Below are positions 1 through 10,949 of a stretch of DNA of 64,000 nt, in pieces (position 1 is the stretch's first letter; each line of letters begins with the position of its first letter). The stretch is from the NCBI GenBank assembly GCA_046328475.1, contig JAXLWN010000018.1:39348-103347 (forward strand). Reading direction: 5' to 3'. The stretch is from CADCWN01 sp046328475 (lineage in GTDB: Bacteria > Chloroflexota > Chloroflexia > Thermomicrobiales > CADCWN01). Under the pieces are notes generated by a model. It was not told the DNA's origin and searched no databases. It was given only the letters and a program-made list of their open reading frames with translations. Both the position numbers and the translations under genes were made by a program.

Positions 1-14
1 GGGCAGCCGGGGCG

Positions 15-1421
15 GTGCAACCCGATCCCGAGTGCCCGCTGATCGTCCCACCGCCCGGCAAGGGCGAGCCGTTCCCCGATCCGCGCTGCCCGGCGCGCAT
101 CCTCGGCTTGCCGGACGCCACCGCCTTCGCGGCGGGCATCGATCATAGCCTGGTGCTGGATACCACTGGCCGGGTCTGGGCCTGGGGCGACGACACCTAC
201 GGGCAGCTCGGCATCGGCCCGGATTCGGCCGGCGACTGCCACGGCCTGCCCTGCGCGATCACCCCGGTGCGATTGCCCGCGCCGACGAATGTCGTGGCGC
301 TTGCCGCCGGGAACCAGCACAGCCTGGCGCTCGCCGCCGACGGCACCGTCTGGGCCTGGGGCGACGACACCTTTGGCGAACTCGGGGATGGGCCGGGCGC
401 GCCGGATGGCTGCGCCATCGGCAGGCTCGAAGGTCCCTGTGCGCTCAGCCCGGTGCGGGTCGCGGGGCTCACCGACGTCGTCGCCATCGCCGCCGGGAAT
501 GTCCACAGCCTCGCGCTGAAGTCGGATGGGACGGTCTGGGCCTGGGGCGACGACGACGATGGGCAGCTGGGCGATGGCCCGGGTGGATCCGACACCTGCG
601 CCACGGGCGACATGCCGTTTTCCTGCGCCACCAGCCCGATCGTCGTGCCGGGGCTTTCGAGCATCGTCGCGATCGCCGGTGGTGGGACGCATAGCCTGGC
701 GGTCGATCGCGCCGGCCGCGTCTGGGCCTGGGGGTTCGACTTCTTCGGCCAGGTCGGCGATGGTCCGGGCGGACCCGACACCTGCCTGTTCCTCACCGAG
801 CGCGATCCCTGCGCCATGAGTCCGGTGCCGGTAGCGGGGCTCGGCGATGTCGTGGCCGTGGCGGGTGGATGGTACCACTCGCTCGCGCTCGACCGCGCCG
901 GGCGCGTCTGGGCCTGGGGGCGGGGCGACCTGGGGCAGCTCGGTGGCGGGCAGGCCGGGCCGGACACCGTCGAGGTGGATCGCCCGGGGCTGGTCGTCGG
1001 CCTGGGCGACGCCGTGGCGATCGCCGCCGGGGAGGTACACAGCGCGGCGCTGCGACGCGACGGGACGATCTGGACCTGGGGTGGCACCGACGCGGGCCAA
1101 CCGGGCGACGGGACGGGAGCGCCCGGCACCTGCGCCGCCGGGAGCGCGCCGTGCGTCACCAGCCCGGTGCGGGTGCGGGGCCTGGTCGGCGTCGTCGCGA
1201 TCACCTCGGGGGCGCACGGCGGCCTGGCGCTGGTCGCCACGGAAGCCGCGCCCTCGGCGTTGCCGTCGCCGCGCGTGCCCGGCATGCCGCCGACCGGTGG
1301 GGGAGGGCAGGCGAGCGCGAGCGAGGGCGGGCGGGTGCGCTGGTGGCTGCTCGCGGCCGTGGCGCTGGCGGCGAGCGCCTGGGCTGCGACGCGCGGGGCC
1401 TGCCGACGGCGGGCGAGGTGA
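15..1421 (+). CDS. RCC1-repeat surface protein with C-terminal sorting-like signal (5' end probably outside window)
   Basis: A chain of about seven RCC1-type blades, each reading roughly AIAAGxxHSLAL..DGTVWAWGDDxxGQLGDG, the repeat of seven-bladed RCC1 propellers. The C-terminus has VPGMPPTGGGG, then a hydrophobic stretch (WWLLAAVALAASAWAA) and an Arg-rich tail. This is the layout of an LPxTG-like cell-wall sorting signal, with MPPTG in place of LPxTG. No signal peptide is visible: the first open codon is a GTG at the window edge, so the true start is probably upstream. No enzymatic residues are seen; a binding or structural role at the cell surface is inferred. Another RCC1 protein lies at 4890-8172. 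Confidence 0.85.
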   Translation: MQPDPECPLIVPPPGKGEPFPDPRCPARILGLPDATAFAAGIDHSLVLDTTGRVWAWGDDTYGQLGIGPDSAGDCHGLPCAITPVRLPAPTNVVALAAGNQHSLALAADGTVWAWGDDTFGELGDGPGAPDGCAIGRLEGPCALSPVRVAGLTDVVAIAAGNVHSLALKSDGTVWAWGDDDDGQLGDGPGGSDTCATGDMPFSCATSPIVVPGLSSIVAIAGGGTHSLAVDRAGRVWAWGFDFFGQVGDGPGGPDTCLFLTERDPCAMSPVPVAGLGDVVAVAGGWYHSLALDRAGRVWAWGRGDLGQLGGGQAGPDTVEVDRPGLVVGLGDAVAIAAGEVHSAALRRDGTIWTWGGTDAGQPGDGTGAPGTCAAGSAPCVTSPVRVRGLVGVVAITSGAHGGLALVATEAAPSALPSPRVPGMPPTGGGGQASASEGGRVRWWLLAAVALAASAWAATRGACRRRAR

Positions 1422-1525
1422 CGCGCTCCCGCGCCATCGGCGCGGGGCGCAGGGTGCCAGCCGGGCGAGATGAGGTTGGCCACGGGGCGCGGCAACGCGC
1501 TCACGCCGACCAGGAGGGTAAGACG

Positions 1526-2515
1526 ATGGCACGGCTCGAAGCTTCCCCGGCGACCGGCGCGCGACCGCGCGCCAAGACATCGGCCGGTGCGGCCACGCCG
1601 CATCGCGCGCGGAACCGCAGGATCCGTCGTATCGTCGTGATCGCCGTGTCGGTCGTGCTCGTGCTCGCGGTGGTCGCGACCGGCGCGATCAGCTGGATCG
1701 GCGCGGAGCGGGCGATCCACCAGCCCGCCAAGACCTGGCAGTGGCAACTCGCCGACTTCCCCGCGCTGCACGCGGAGCGGGTGACCATCCCGAGCAGCAC
1801 CGGCATCACGCTCGCCGGTACCTTCTTCCCCGGCACCAGCCGCACCACGATCGTGCTCTCCCACGGCTTCGGTAACGACCAGGTGGAGGTGCTGCCCTGG
1901 GCCGACTTCCTGGTTCGCGCGGGCTACAGCACCTTCGTCTACGACATGCGGGCGCGCGGCGCGAGCGGCGGCGACGCGATCACGATCGGCCTGCTGGAGC
2001 AGGATGACCTCGTCTCGGTGGTCGATTATCTCGTCGCGCGGCCCGATGTGGACCCCGAGCGGATCGGCGCGCTCGGCGTCTCGCTCGGCGGCGTCACCTC
2101 GATCCTGGCGGCCGGGAAGGATCCGCGCATCAAGGCGGTGGTGGCCGGCTGCCCGTTCAGCGACACGGCGTCGCTGGTCGGCTCCGCCTTCGAGGCGAAT
2201 ATCGGCCTGCCTTCGTTCCCGTTCGGGCCGCTCGCCATGCGCATCGGCGAATGGCGCCTGGGGCTGAAGATCAGCGCGGTGCGCACGACCGACGCGGCCA
2301 GCATGATCGCGCCGCGCCCGCTGCTGCTCATCCACGGCGAGGACGATAAGGATGTGCCCCCGGCTAACAGTGAGCGTATCTTCGCGGCGGCGGGCGAGCC
2401 GAAGGAACTCGTACTGGTGCCGGGCGCGACGCACGGCTTGCCGATCTGGTCGGTCGACAAGGCGGCGTTCGAGAGTCGGGTGCTCGATTTCTTCGCTCGC
2501 ACGCTCGCCCCGTAG
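1526..2515 (+). CDS. Membrane-anchored alpha/beta hydrolase
   Basis: 329 residues. The start is ATG 1526, preceded by an AGGAGGG ribosome site; the open frame extends further upstream but only antisense to or out of frame with the RCC1 gene. A basic N-terminus and one membrane segment (about residues 34-54) are followed by an alpha/beta hydrolase domain. The nucleophile is Ser186 in GVSLGG, the likely acid is Asp274 in HGEDDKDVP and the histidine is His303 in GATHG. The GHGFG-like oxyanion region is LSHGFGND. The domain should face outside the membrane. The substrate is unknown; the family includes esterases and peptidases. A close paralogue is at 18712-19710, also next to a surface-repeat protein, so a role in processing such proteins or envelope esters is possible but inferred. 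Confidence 0.88.
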   Translation: MARLEASPATGARPRAKTSAGAATPHRARNRRIRRIVVIAVSVVLVLAVVATGAISWIGAERAIHQPAKTWQWQLADFPALHAERVTIPSSTGITLAGTFFPGTSRTTIVLSHGFGNDQVEVLPWADFLVRAGYSTFVYDMRARGASGGDAITIGLLEQDDLVSVVDYLVARPDVDPERIGALGVSLGGVTSILAAGKDPRIKAVVAGCPFSDTASLVGSAFEANIGLPSFPFGPLAMRIGEWRLGLKISAVRTTDAASMIAPRPLLLIHGEDDKDVPPANSERIFAAAGEPKELVLVPGATHGLPIWSVDKAAFESRVLDFFARTLAP

Positions 2516-3163
2516 GCGCGGCACTGGCGGGAAGAACTGCACCGGCAACTCGAGGGGGGCGAGCCGACGGGGGTGATCGCGCCACGGCATGGCAGTTCCT
2601 CGGCCTCGGCTTCGTGGTCGTCGCCGGCGCTGCTGGTGGCCTGGCGCCAAGGTCCGGGCCGCCGTAGCAGGCGCCGGCAACCGTGCTGCTGGGGTTGCAT
2701 TGCCACCTCGACGTGAGCGAGCGGGGCCAGGCGCTCGCGCGCTTTCTGGGGTGGCCCTGGGCGGATCAGTTGCCGCGCCGTGCAGCGCTGTCCTGTTCGT
2801 GCTGCTGGAACCGGTGCCCGCCTGGCCGCTCGCGGGCGGGCACCGATGCGCCTTCCGCGGGTGCGGCGCGATCGGCTGGCGATCCAGAGTCCGCCTTGCA
2901 GGCAGGCGCCTCACTGCGCGCGGGCCGATGAGCCGGGCATCCCCAGGTGGCGCTCGCGAGGTGGGCGTGGTTCCGCCAGCGCGGCTCGGCAGCGAAATCG
3001 CCGCGCTCCGCCTCGTCACCCTGGACGCGCCAACCCGATTCACGCGCCATTCACCCTGCCGCAATACCCCATCCACAAGTCACGGGCCCGTTGGGTGACC
3101 AGACCGGCGCGGCGTGCTCGATCCGGGGCGTGCGCGGCGTCCGTGGAGTGGAAGGAGATCGCC
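2516..3163 (+). other. Gene-free or degraded stretch
   Basis: No convincing coding frame. Short open frames have Arg/Gly/Ala-rich shadow composition on both strands. Some hydrophobic runs near 2590-2650 (such as WQFLGLGFVVVAG) could be the remains of a small membrane protein, but no family is recognisable. The 3' part holds a direct-repeat box at 3039-3077 and a GGAAGGAG ribosome site just before ATG 3164. Confidence 0.5.
3039..3077 (+). promoter_or_regulatory. Four-half-site 11-bp direct-repeat box, no clear -10
   Basis: Half-sites TTCACG (3039), TTCACC (3050), GCAATA (3061) and TCCACA (3072) are spaced exactly 11 bp apart, matching the boxes at 15576, 32837, 36045 and others. Unlike those, the hexamer 9 bp downstream (CCCGTT) is not a -10 element. 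It lies 87 bp before ATG 3164, the distance seen at the intact sites, so it may be a decayed or mis-sequenced copy. Confidence 0.4.
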
Positions 3164-4893
3164 ATGGACTGGTGATACCCTCATTGCTGACCATGCTCCC
3201 CCTCCCTCGTTGCCCGCGTATTCGCCTCCGCGCCGCGCCCGCGCGCCGCCGCTTCGCCTCAAGCCACAGCGTTACCGACCTCGGCAACTCGCAGCGGCGA
3301 GCTGGAAAACGTGCCGCTGCCAACAACCCGCGCTTCCAGGTCGTCGATGTACAGGACCGCCGATGGCGAGGAGATGCACGCCTTCCGCTGGTCCGGCAGC
3401 GTGATGACCGATCCTGGTGCCCAGGTGCCCGGGCATGGTGGTCGGGAGTTGGGCACATAACGACGTGGACGACGTCGGCCAAGAAAGCGTGAGGTGGGTC
3501 GCGGACAGCTTCGATGGCGGTCGAGTTGGCGATGGTGGGCCGCGCCGCCTGACCGAGCTGCGTCCGCCTATACAGTGGCGACGGACAACGACAGCGCGCC
3601 AGATATCGGGGGGTCCCCGGCCAGGGGGACGCAGGCCGCGCTCTACGGGGATACACCCACCGCGCCGAGATCAGCCCCCGTGGTGGCGCAGCAACGGCGA
3701 CTGGCATCAATACCGGCAGGTGGTCGGGTATCGCCATCGTGGTGGCGCGCATCCTCGACCACGTCTGGTCGGGCGTTCCTCTGGACGGCCGACGGCGGAC
3801 AGCAGCCTCGGCACGGCCGGGTAAAGGATTTTAGCTGGGCGTGGGCCAACGGACATCAACGACGCCGGGCAGGTCGTCGGCTGGAGCGACGCACGTGGCG
3901 TTCCTCTGGACGAGGATCGCCGCCTGGAGATATGCGCGACCTCGGTCTGCTGCCCGGCTCGGCAGCAGCCAGACCATATCAACAGTGTCGGCCAGGTGGT
4001 CGGCTATGGCTACCGATGCTACGACGGGATCCCATGCCGCATTCTTCTACGCCGGGTTGGTGCTTATCCTGGTCGACATGCTGCCTGCCGACTCCGGCTG
4101 GGTGCTGCACTATGCGCCACCGACATCAATGATGGCGGCCAGATCGTTGGCTCTGTACCCACAACGGGCAGGAGCGCGGCTTCCTGCTCGCCGCCGACCG
4201 GCGCACCCGGCACCTTCTGCGATGTCGCCCCGCACGCGCCGTATACCGAAGCGGTCGCTGCGCTCGCCGCGCGCGGCATCGTCCTCGGCACCGCCGACGG
4301 CTGCTTCCGTCCCGGCGAGACCACCCTGCGCGCCCAACTCGCCGCGCTCGTCGCCCGGTCCATCCCCGGCGACCGCCCGCCGGGCCACACCCTCGCGCCA
4401 CCGGACTGCGCGGTCGCGGGCTCGTGGGACTGCGAGGACTGGGGCAACGATTTCAAGGACCGGGGCGGGTTGGTTGCCGGTCTCTGGCGCAACGTCGGGA
4501 CGTTGCAGCACTACGGCGTGGCCCAGGGGTGGACGCGGCGACCTTCGGCCCGAACGACCTGGTCACGCACGCCCAGGCGATCACCTGATCACCCGCGCGC
4601 TGGTCGCGGCGGGGATCTGGAAGACCAGCCGGGCGCGCCATTCTACCCCGGCACGCCTCCGCCGCCCACGCCGACGACATTCGCACCTTCGCTTTCTACA
4701 CCTGGTGGCGCGCGGCGGTGTGCCCGACGCCGACACCACCTGGGACACGGCCCGGTGGGAACGCCGGGGCCACGCGCGGTTGGGTCGCCCGGCGCTCTGG
4801 GCGGTGGCAGTCCAGGACCTTCCGGCTGAGACGAAAGCGCCTAGCGCAGGCCGGGTCTCCCGCCGGTTCGGCGGCGAGGAGGGAACGCGATGA
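3164..4893 (+). pseudogene. HAF-repeat protein with C-terminal SLH-like domain (frameshifted)
   Basis: ATG 3164 follows a good GGAAGGAG site, but the frame breaks at once and many times after. Read across frames, it shows the extracellular HAF repeat: SVTDLG, ADGEEMHAFRW, INTGGQVVGY, HAFLWTADGG, DINDAGQVVGWSD, DINDGGQIVGS. From about 4215 comes a region like S-layer homology domains: DVAPHAPYTEAVAALAARGIVLGTADGCFRPGETTLR, split here by length, then LQHYGVAQGW and ATRGWVARALW. These same elements end the propeller proteins at 22502 and 24966. The predicted role is a surface protein bound to the cell wall by the SLH part. The TGA stop overlaps ATG 4890 of the next gene (ATGA), suggesting translational coupling. 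Whether the breaks are real or sequence errors cannot be decided here. Confidence 0.6.
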
Positions 4894-7800
4894 ACACACC
4901 TCTGCAGGCAGCGCACCACCCGTCGAACGCTGGTGCTGGTCCTCGCCATCGCGCTGCTTCGCCATCCCCGCGCCTTGGCACGCCCGCCGCCGCCAGCGTG
5001 GCCGGGAGCACGCGGACACACCCTACGGTGTGCTGCTCGGCCAGTTCGGCCGCCGCATCCTCGGGGAGCAGCGGTAGCGACGACGAGGGGCGACTTCGCG
5101 GCCACACTATGCATATCCAGGCAGGCAGGTGCCCGGCAGCCGGCGCTGGTGCTGGTGCTGGCGCTCCTGGCACCCCAGGGCCAGCGTCGCCCGCTGCCGC
5201 AATACCCTGCCACGCTCGGCACCCTGGAGATAAGCGCCTGGGGTTGGGGGCAGGAATGATGCCGGGCAGTTGTTCGATGGCACGCCCGACCACCGCGCGA
5301 TCTGCCGGTCCCGGTGGGGCGATGGCACCGGTCGCCTCGGGGCGATCGTCGCCATCGCGTGGCAGCTTCCAGAACAAGGCGAACCGTCGTAGCGGCTGCT
5401 GGCGCTCGATCGAAGCGGCAGGTCTGGGCCTGGGGCGCAATGGGCGACCGATAGCCCGTTCCCGCAGCTTGTGCGCAAGGCCGACGGGGCGGGCGCGCTC
5501 GACGGCATCGTCGCCGCCGCCGCTTCTACTTCGGGATCACGCCCTGCGCTGATCGCGACGGCCGTCTGGGCCTGGGGCGGTGCCGATTCGCTGCAAGGCG
5601 CACTGCTGGCTGACCGGTCGGCGCTTCCCGGCCCCGGTCAAGAAGGCGATGGACGGTGTCCCGCTCGGCCGCATCACCGCCATCGCCGCAGGCGGGAGCT
5701 ATTCGCTGGCGCTGGACCAGGAGGGCCAGGTCTGGACCTGGGGATCCAGGATCGAGGCGAACCCCGCCCTCGGGAACCGCGGTTCACGCAGTTTCTACCC
5801 TGGTGCGTGACCGTGGGCAGCGCTCACCGGCATCGACATCGTCGCCGGCTCCGCGCGACGCCGCCTTCACCCGGCGGGGAAGAACGGCCGCGCTGGCCAG
5901 CAGGCCTGCTCGCGCCGCTGGGAACGGAGCCGTCTCGGCCTTGATGCCACGGCAAGGGCCGGCTTCGGCCCGGCGCGCCGATGCAAGGCTCGACGCGACT
6001 GGACCCGGCCGATCGAGGGGATCGTGGCCGCCGCCGCCGCGCAATTGCGATCCGCGCCCTGATGGGGCCGGGCATGCGGGCGTTCGGCCCGCTGCCGCAC
6101 AACTGGTGCGCGACTGGGCGGGCGAGCACCCTGGGCGGGATCGCTGCCCCGAGTGCGCGCGACGGGAGCGCCCTGGCGCTGGACCGCGACGCCACGTTCG
6201 GGATCTCGATGCGGTGGAGCGGGGATCGGGTGGGCCGCTGACGGGCGAACCCTGCTCGGCGTGATCGTGGCGGTCGCGGCGGGCGGCGATCACGCGCTGG
6301 CGCTGGATCGCGGCGGGCAAATCTGGGCCTGGGGGCGGAATGACCTGGGGCAACTGGGCGACAACGCCCCGCTCTCCCGCACGCTGCCCGCCCTGACCAG
6401 GAAGGAAGGCTACTGGTGGGCGACGCGCCACCTGCTGGCCGCGCTCGCGGCGGGCGGCGGCCGGCCTGCTGGCGCTCGATGACCAGGGCCAGGTCTGGGC
6501 GTGGGGCAGCAACGCGTTCGGCCAACTCGGCCGCTGGCTACCTCTACTACACCGCGACCGATCCGCGTACCGTACCCGGTACACCGCGTGGGCGCTACGG
6601 CGAGCCACTTCGGGGAACATCGTTGCCATCGCGGCCGAGCCGGACCACTCGCTGGCGCTCGACTGGGACGGGGCGTAGGTCTTCGGGGCCTGGGGTACTT
6701 CGGCCAACCAGCCGGGGAGGACGGCCAGGTCGACGACTACCGTGGCGGGGAAGGGTCGCCGGTGCCCTGCCAACGCAGCCCCGTCGTCGTCACCGGGCTG
6801 CCCCTGATCGCGGCAGCAGGTCGCGGCCGCAGAGCGGGCCATTCGCTGGTGCTGGACCAGGTGGGGTTCCGCCTGGGGTGCCGGGGACCGGGGCGATGCC
6901 CGGGTGCGGATGCCGGGGCTGGGCCGAATCGTCGCGGTGGCTGCGGGGGGCAGCACCGGCTGGCCCTGGACGGATGGCACCACCCTGGGCCTGTGGAACG
7001 ACGACTTCGGGCAGCTCGGTGACGGGGTGGCGAACGGGGCTGCAATTCGCCCGCGTTGCCCCGTGCGTGCCGACGCCGGTGCGCGTCGTCGGCCTGCCGC
7101 CGATCGCCGCCGTCGCCGCCGGGGGAGCGTCAGCCTGGCCCTCACTGGCGACGGTGCCGTTTGGTCGTGGGGCGCGGACATCTTTGGTCAGCTCGGCGAT
7201 GGACCGGCCGCGCCGGAGACCTGCCGCGTCAGCATCGCGAACACTGCGACGGACTATCCCTGCGCGACCAGTCCGCTCCCTGTCCCCGGTCTAGCCGGAG
7301 TCGTCGCCATCGCCGCCGGTGGGGCGAAGAATCAGGGACTGTACGGCGGCGCGTATCGCACCATGCCGACTGCCGACTTCGCGCTCGCGCTGGATGGGGC
7401 GGGCCATCTGTGGGCCTGGGGCGATAACACCTTCGGGCAACTCGGCGACGGTAGCCGGATCGGCCGCGCCCAGCCCGTGGCGGTGCAGGACCACGCGCAG
7501 ACCGCGCCGCTGGGCGGCGTGACCGCGATCGCGGTGGGCGGCGAGCACGCACTGGCCCTGCGGGCGACCGACCCCGCGACCGAGGCCTGTTTCAAGCAGA
7601 CGGGCTACTGCCTGCGCGGGCGCTTCCTCACCTATTGGCGCGAGCATGGTGGCCTGGCGCTGAACGGCTATCCGCTGGGCGACGAGCGGCGCGAATTGCT
7701 GGAGGATGGCAAGGAGTACACCGTCCAGTACTGCGAGCGGGTGCGGCTGGAATACCACCCGGAGAACCCCGCCCCCTACGATGTGCTGCTTGCCCAGCTC

Positions 7801-8172
7801 GGGCGACAGGTCGTCGCCACCGTGCCCGGTGCCCCGACCGCGCCGGTGGCCCCGCTCCCCGGTGCGCGCTTCTTCGCGCCGACGGGGCACAACGTCGCGC
7901 GCCCGGCCTTCGTCGCGTTCTGGGAGGCCAATGGTGGGCTGGCGCAGTTCGGCTATCCGATCACCGAGGAGTTCGCCGAGGCGGGACGCCGGGTGCAGTA
8001 CTTCGAGCGGGCGCGCTTCGAGTACCACCCGGATTACGCCGGGACGATTCACGAGGTGCAACTCGGCCAGCGACGAATCCTCGGCGACGATAGCGCGGTG
8101 CGCACCCGTTCGTCGTGGCGACGCGCCCGGCGCGTGACGGGCAGATCCGGGAGGATCGGGAGGAAAAGATGA
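4890..8172 (+). pseudogene. RCC1-repeat protein with GGL/GYP-type C-terminal repeats (frameshifted)
   Basis: Starts at ATG 4890 with a hydrophobic leader (LVLVLAIALL in a neighbouring frame). A fragment PYGVLLGQFGRRILGEQR near 5020-5077 is a remnant of the GGL/GYP repeat. RCC1 blades follow from about 5240 to 7560, for example RITAIAAGGSYSLALDQEGQVWTWG and VAAGGDHALALDRGGQIWAWG, split over several frames. From about 6904 the frame is mostly intact to the end. The C-terminal part (7585-8090) has two repeats: FKQTGYCLRGRFLTYW, GGLALNGYP, VQYCERVRLEYHP, YDVLLAQLG, and again FAPTGHNVARPAF, GGLAQFGYP, VQYFERARFEYHP. These resemble LGFP-type repeats and are typical of Chloroflexota exported proteins. 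TGA overlaps the next ATG (8169). Confidence 0.65.
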
Positions 8173-10863
8173 ACCAGCACCGCGTGCTCCGTCGCACGTT
8201 CGCCTGCTTCCTCTGCGCCCTCTGGCTCAGCGGCGCAGCCGCGCCGCCGTCATCGAGCTGGCGATCGCCGCGCCCGGTGCGGCAACCCGGTGCTTCACCG
8301 AGACCGGCATTTGCCTGGGCGGGCAGTTCCTGGACTACTGGGAGCGCACGGTGGCCTCGCGCTCAACGGCTACCCGCTGACCCTGGAGTTCACGCAGACG
8401 CTTGGTGATGGCCAGATCCAATACCTGGAGCGGGTGCGGCTGGAGTACCCGGAGAACGCGCCGCCGTTCGATGTCCTGCTCGGCCAGTTCGGGCGGCGAT
8501 TTCACCCCGCCGACCTGGCGGTGCCCGCCGTGCCTGGCGCGGCCTACTTCCCCAGGACGCGGGGCACAACGTGACCAGGGCGGCGTTCGCTGCCTACTGG
8601 GAGGCCGAACGGCAGGCTGTGGCGCAGTTCGGCTATCCTTCCACCGAGGAACTGACCGAGCGGCTGGAGGATGGCGCGCTCTACCGGGTGCGAATATTTC
8701 GGCACGCTCGCCTCGAATACCCGAACCCCGCCCCCGTTTGACGTGCTGCTCGGCCAGTTCGGGCGGCGCGTGCTGGAGGAACTCGCTCCAGGCCTGCCGA
8801 CGACTGTGCTCAACCCGGCAATGGGGCATCATGGCTGGTCGCCCGACGGCCAGATTCTCGCCACCGTGGCCGGCGAACAGGTTGATGTGACGACTTCCGA
8901 TGGCGAGTATTCCGGCGATTATCCGGCCCGCACCGTCGTCTGTCGAGCCCCGATGGGCGACCAGGCGACGCTCGTCGGTCACGGCGGACACATCGACAAG
9001 CTGGCCTGGTCGCCCGACGGGCGGGCCTTGCCTCGGGGACCATGGGCGACGGGGTGCGACTCTGGAGCCGCGCCGGCCAGTTGCTGGCGATACTGCCGAG
9101 CAATGTTTCCCGTTCGCCGTCTATGCTGGCGTGGTCATGATGGCCAGACCCTGGCTACCCCCAGCGGCGCCCAGGTGCAACTATGGAGTCCGACGGGCCA
9201 ACTCCGGGCCACACTCCCGATCAGCGTAGCGAGATCTCGGAGTCTGGCCTGGTCGCCCGACGGCCAGACTTTGGCGACCGGGACGGTCCCCTTCCCGATC
9301 GCGCTTTCCCTTCGGTAGGGCGGTGCGCCTGTGGCGTGCCAACGGCGAGCAAGGCGGTCCTGGCCGGCCCCAGCGGCGGGGTTGAGTCCCTGGCGTGGTC
9401 GCCAGACGGCCGGGTCCTCGCGGCGGGCACCGACGCGAGACCTATCATCGCCGCCGGGCTTGGTGCGCCCATCGCGTCGCTCCGGGGTTCACGGGTTTTG
9501 TCGGGAACTGGCCTGGTCGCCCGACGGCCAAACGCTCGCGTCGGGGGCGACACACGACGGGATGGTGCGACTGTCGAGTCCGTCGGGGCAGCTCAGGATG
9601 GAACTTGCGGTGCGCGGCAGTGGCATCGGGGGCCTGTCCTGGTCGCCCGACGGCCGGATGCTCGCCGGGGCGAGCAGTAGCGCCGTCTACCTCTGGAGCG
9701 CGGAGGGGGCCCCGCAGGCCATCCTGCGCGGCCATCTCGGCGACATCCTCGCCGTCGCCTGGTCGCCCGACGGCCGGACGCTGGCCTCCGGCGATAACGA
9801 GTGGACCGTGCGCCTCTGGCACCCGCTCGGCCAGCTTGCCGCCACCCCCGACGTTCACACCAGCCGCGTGTCGGCGCTGGCGTGGTCGCCAGATGGGCAG
9901 ATCCTCGCCACCGGGGCGGCGGATCGCGCGTTGCGCCTCTGGCGTCCGGATGGGCGACTGGAGGCCACATTCGAGACTGGTTGGGTCTCGTGCCTGGCCT
10001 GGGCACCCGACGGACAGCTACTCGCGGCGGCGGTGGGTACCTCCGTCCTCCTGCTCCGACCGACCGGCGAGGTGCAGGCAACCCTTCCCGGCTTCGACTC
10101 CGTACCCTGCCCGCTCGCCTGGTCGCCCGATGGGCAGACGCTGGCCACGGGCGATATCGACCTGGTGCTGCTGTGGAACCGCGACGGCGAGTTGAAGGCC
10201 AGTTTGCCCGGACATGGCGGGGGTGTCCGGGTGATCGCCTGGTCGCCCGATGGGCGGATCCTGGCCACGGTTGGCGGATTGTCGGTAAACCAGCTGCCGA
10301 TCCTCCTCTGGAGCCCCACCGGGCAGTTGCAGGCGACGCTCACCGGCCACAGCGGCCAGGTTGACGTGCTGGCCTGGTCGCCCGATGGCCAGACCCTCGC
10401 TTCCGGGGCACAGGACAAGACCGTGCGCCTCTGGGGGCCGACCGGGCACCTGCGGGCCATTCTGCCCGGTCACGCCCAGGCCGTGTTCTCGCTGGCGTGG
10501 TCGCCGGATGGCCAGACGCTCGCCACCGGCAGCCCGAACGATAAGGCGGGCCTCGTGTGGCGCCCGACGGGGCAGTTGCAGGCGACGCTGCCCGGCCATC
10601 CCGGCGGTGTCACTGCCCTGGCGTGGTCGCCCGACGGCCGTTTCCTGGCCACGGCGGCGCAGGACTCGGTGGTGCGGCTGTGGAGTCCGGGCGGCCAACT
10701 CGTCTCCACCCTGCCGGAGCATACGACGCACCATCTGCTCCTCGCCTGGTCGCCCGACGGCCGGGTGCTGGCCGTCGCCGATGGGAGCATGGTGCGCTTC
10801 TGGCCGATTCCCCCGGCGGGGCAACGCTGGCCGGGGTCGCCCGGTGGCTGCGCCGTGCCTTGA
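8169..10863 (+). CDS. Secreted WD40-propeller protein with N-terminal GGL/GYP repeats (frameshifts in first half)
   Basis: ATG 8169 overlaps the preceding stop and follows GGGAGGATCGGGAGG. A signal-like leader (MNQHRVLRRTFACFLCALWL) leads into two GGL/GYP repeats (GICLGGQFLDYW, GGLALNGYPLTLEFTQ, IQYLERVRLEYPEN, FDVLLGQFGRR), broken by indels. From about 8830 to 10830 there are about sixteen WD40 blades of near-identical type, (L/I)AWSPDG(Q/R)xLAxG ... LWSPTGQLQATLPGH, enough for two seven- or eight-bladed propellers. The frame is clean from 9331 to the stop at 10863; frames shift at about 8250, 8560, 8700, 9040 and 9320. No catalytic domain is seen. It probably provides a protein- or polysaccharide-binding surface outside the cell. 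The unusual uniformity of the blades suggests recent internal duplication. Confidence 0.72.
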
Positions 10864-10949
10864 TACCGACAGGAGAGAGACGCGGGTTGGGGCGACCGTG
10901 GAACCCCCTTTCTGGAGAGAGCAACTCACTGATGTACGGGAGGTGTGCG

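Noticed and set aside
197..3076. 959-codon open frame antisense to the RCC1 gene
   Set aside because: It follows the GC-rich third-position pattern of the opposite strand, has Arg/Ala/Pro-rich composition, no ribosome site and no recognisable domain. Similar antisense frames at 15577-19803, 22760-24226, 27936-30113 and 32849-34945 were dropped for the same reason.
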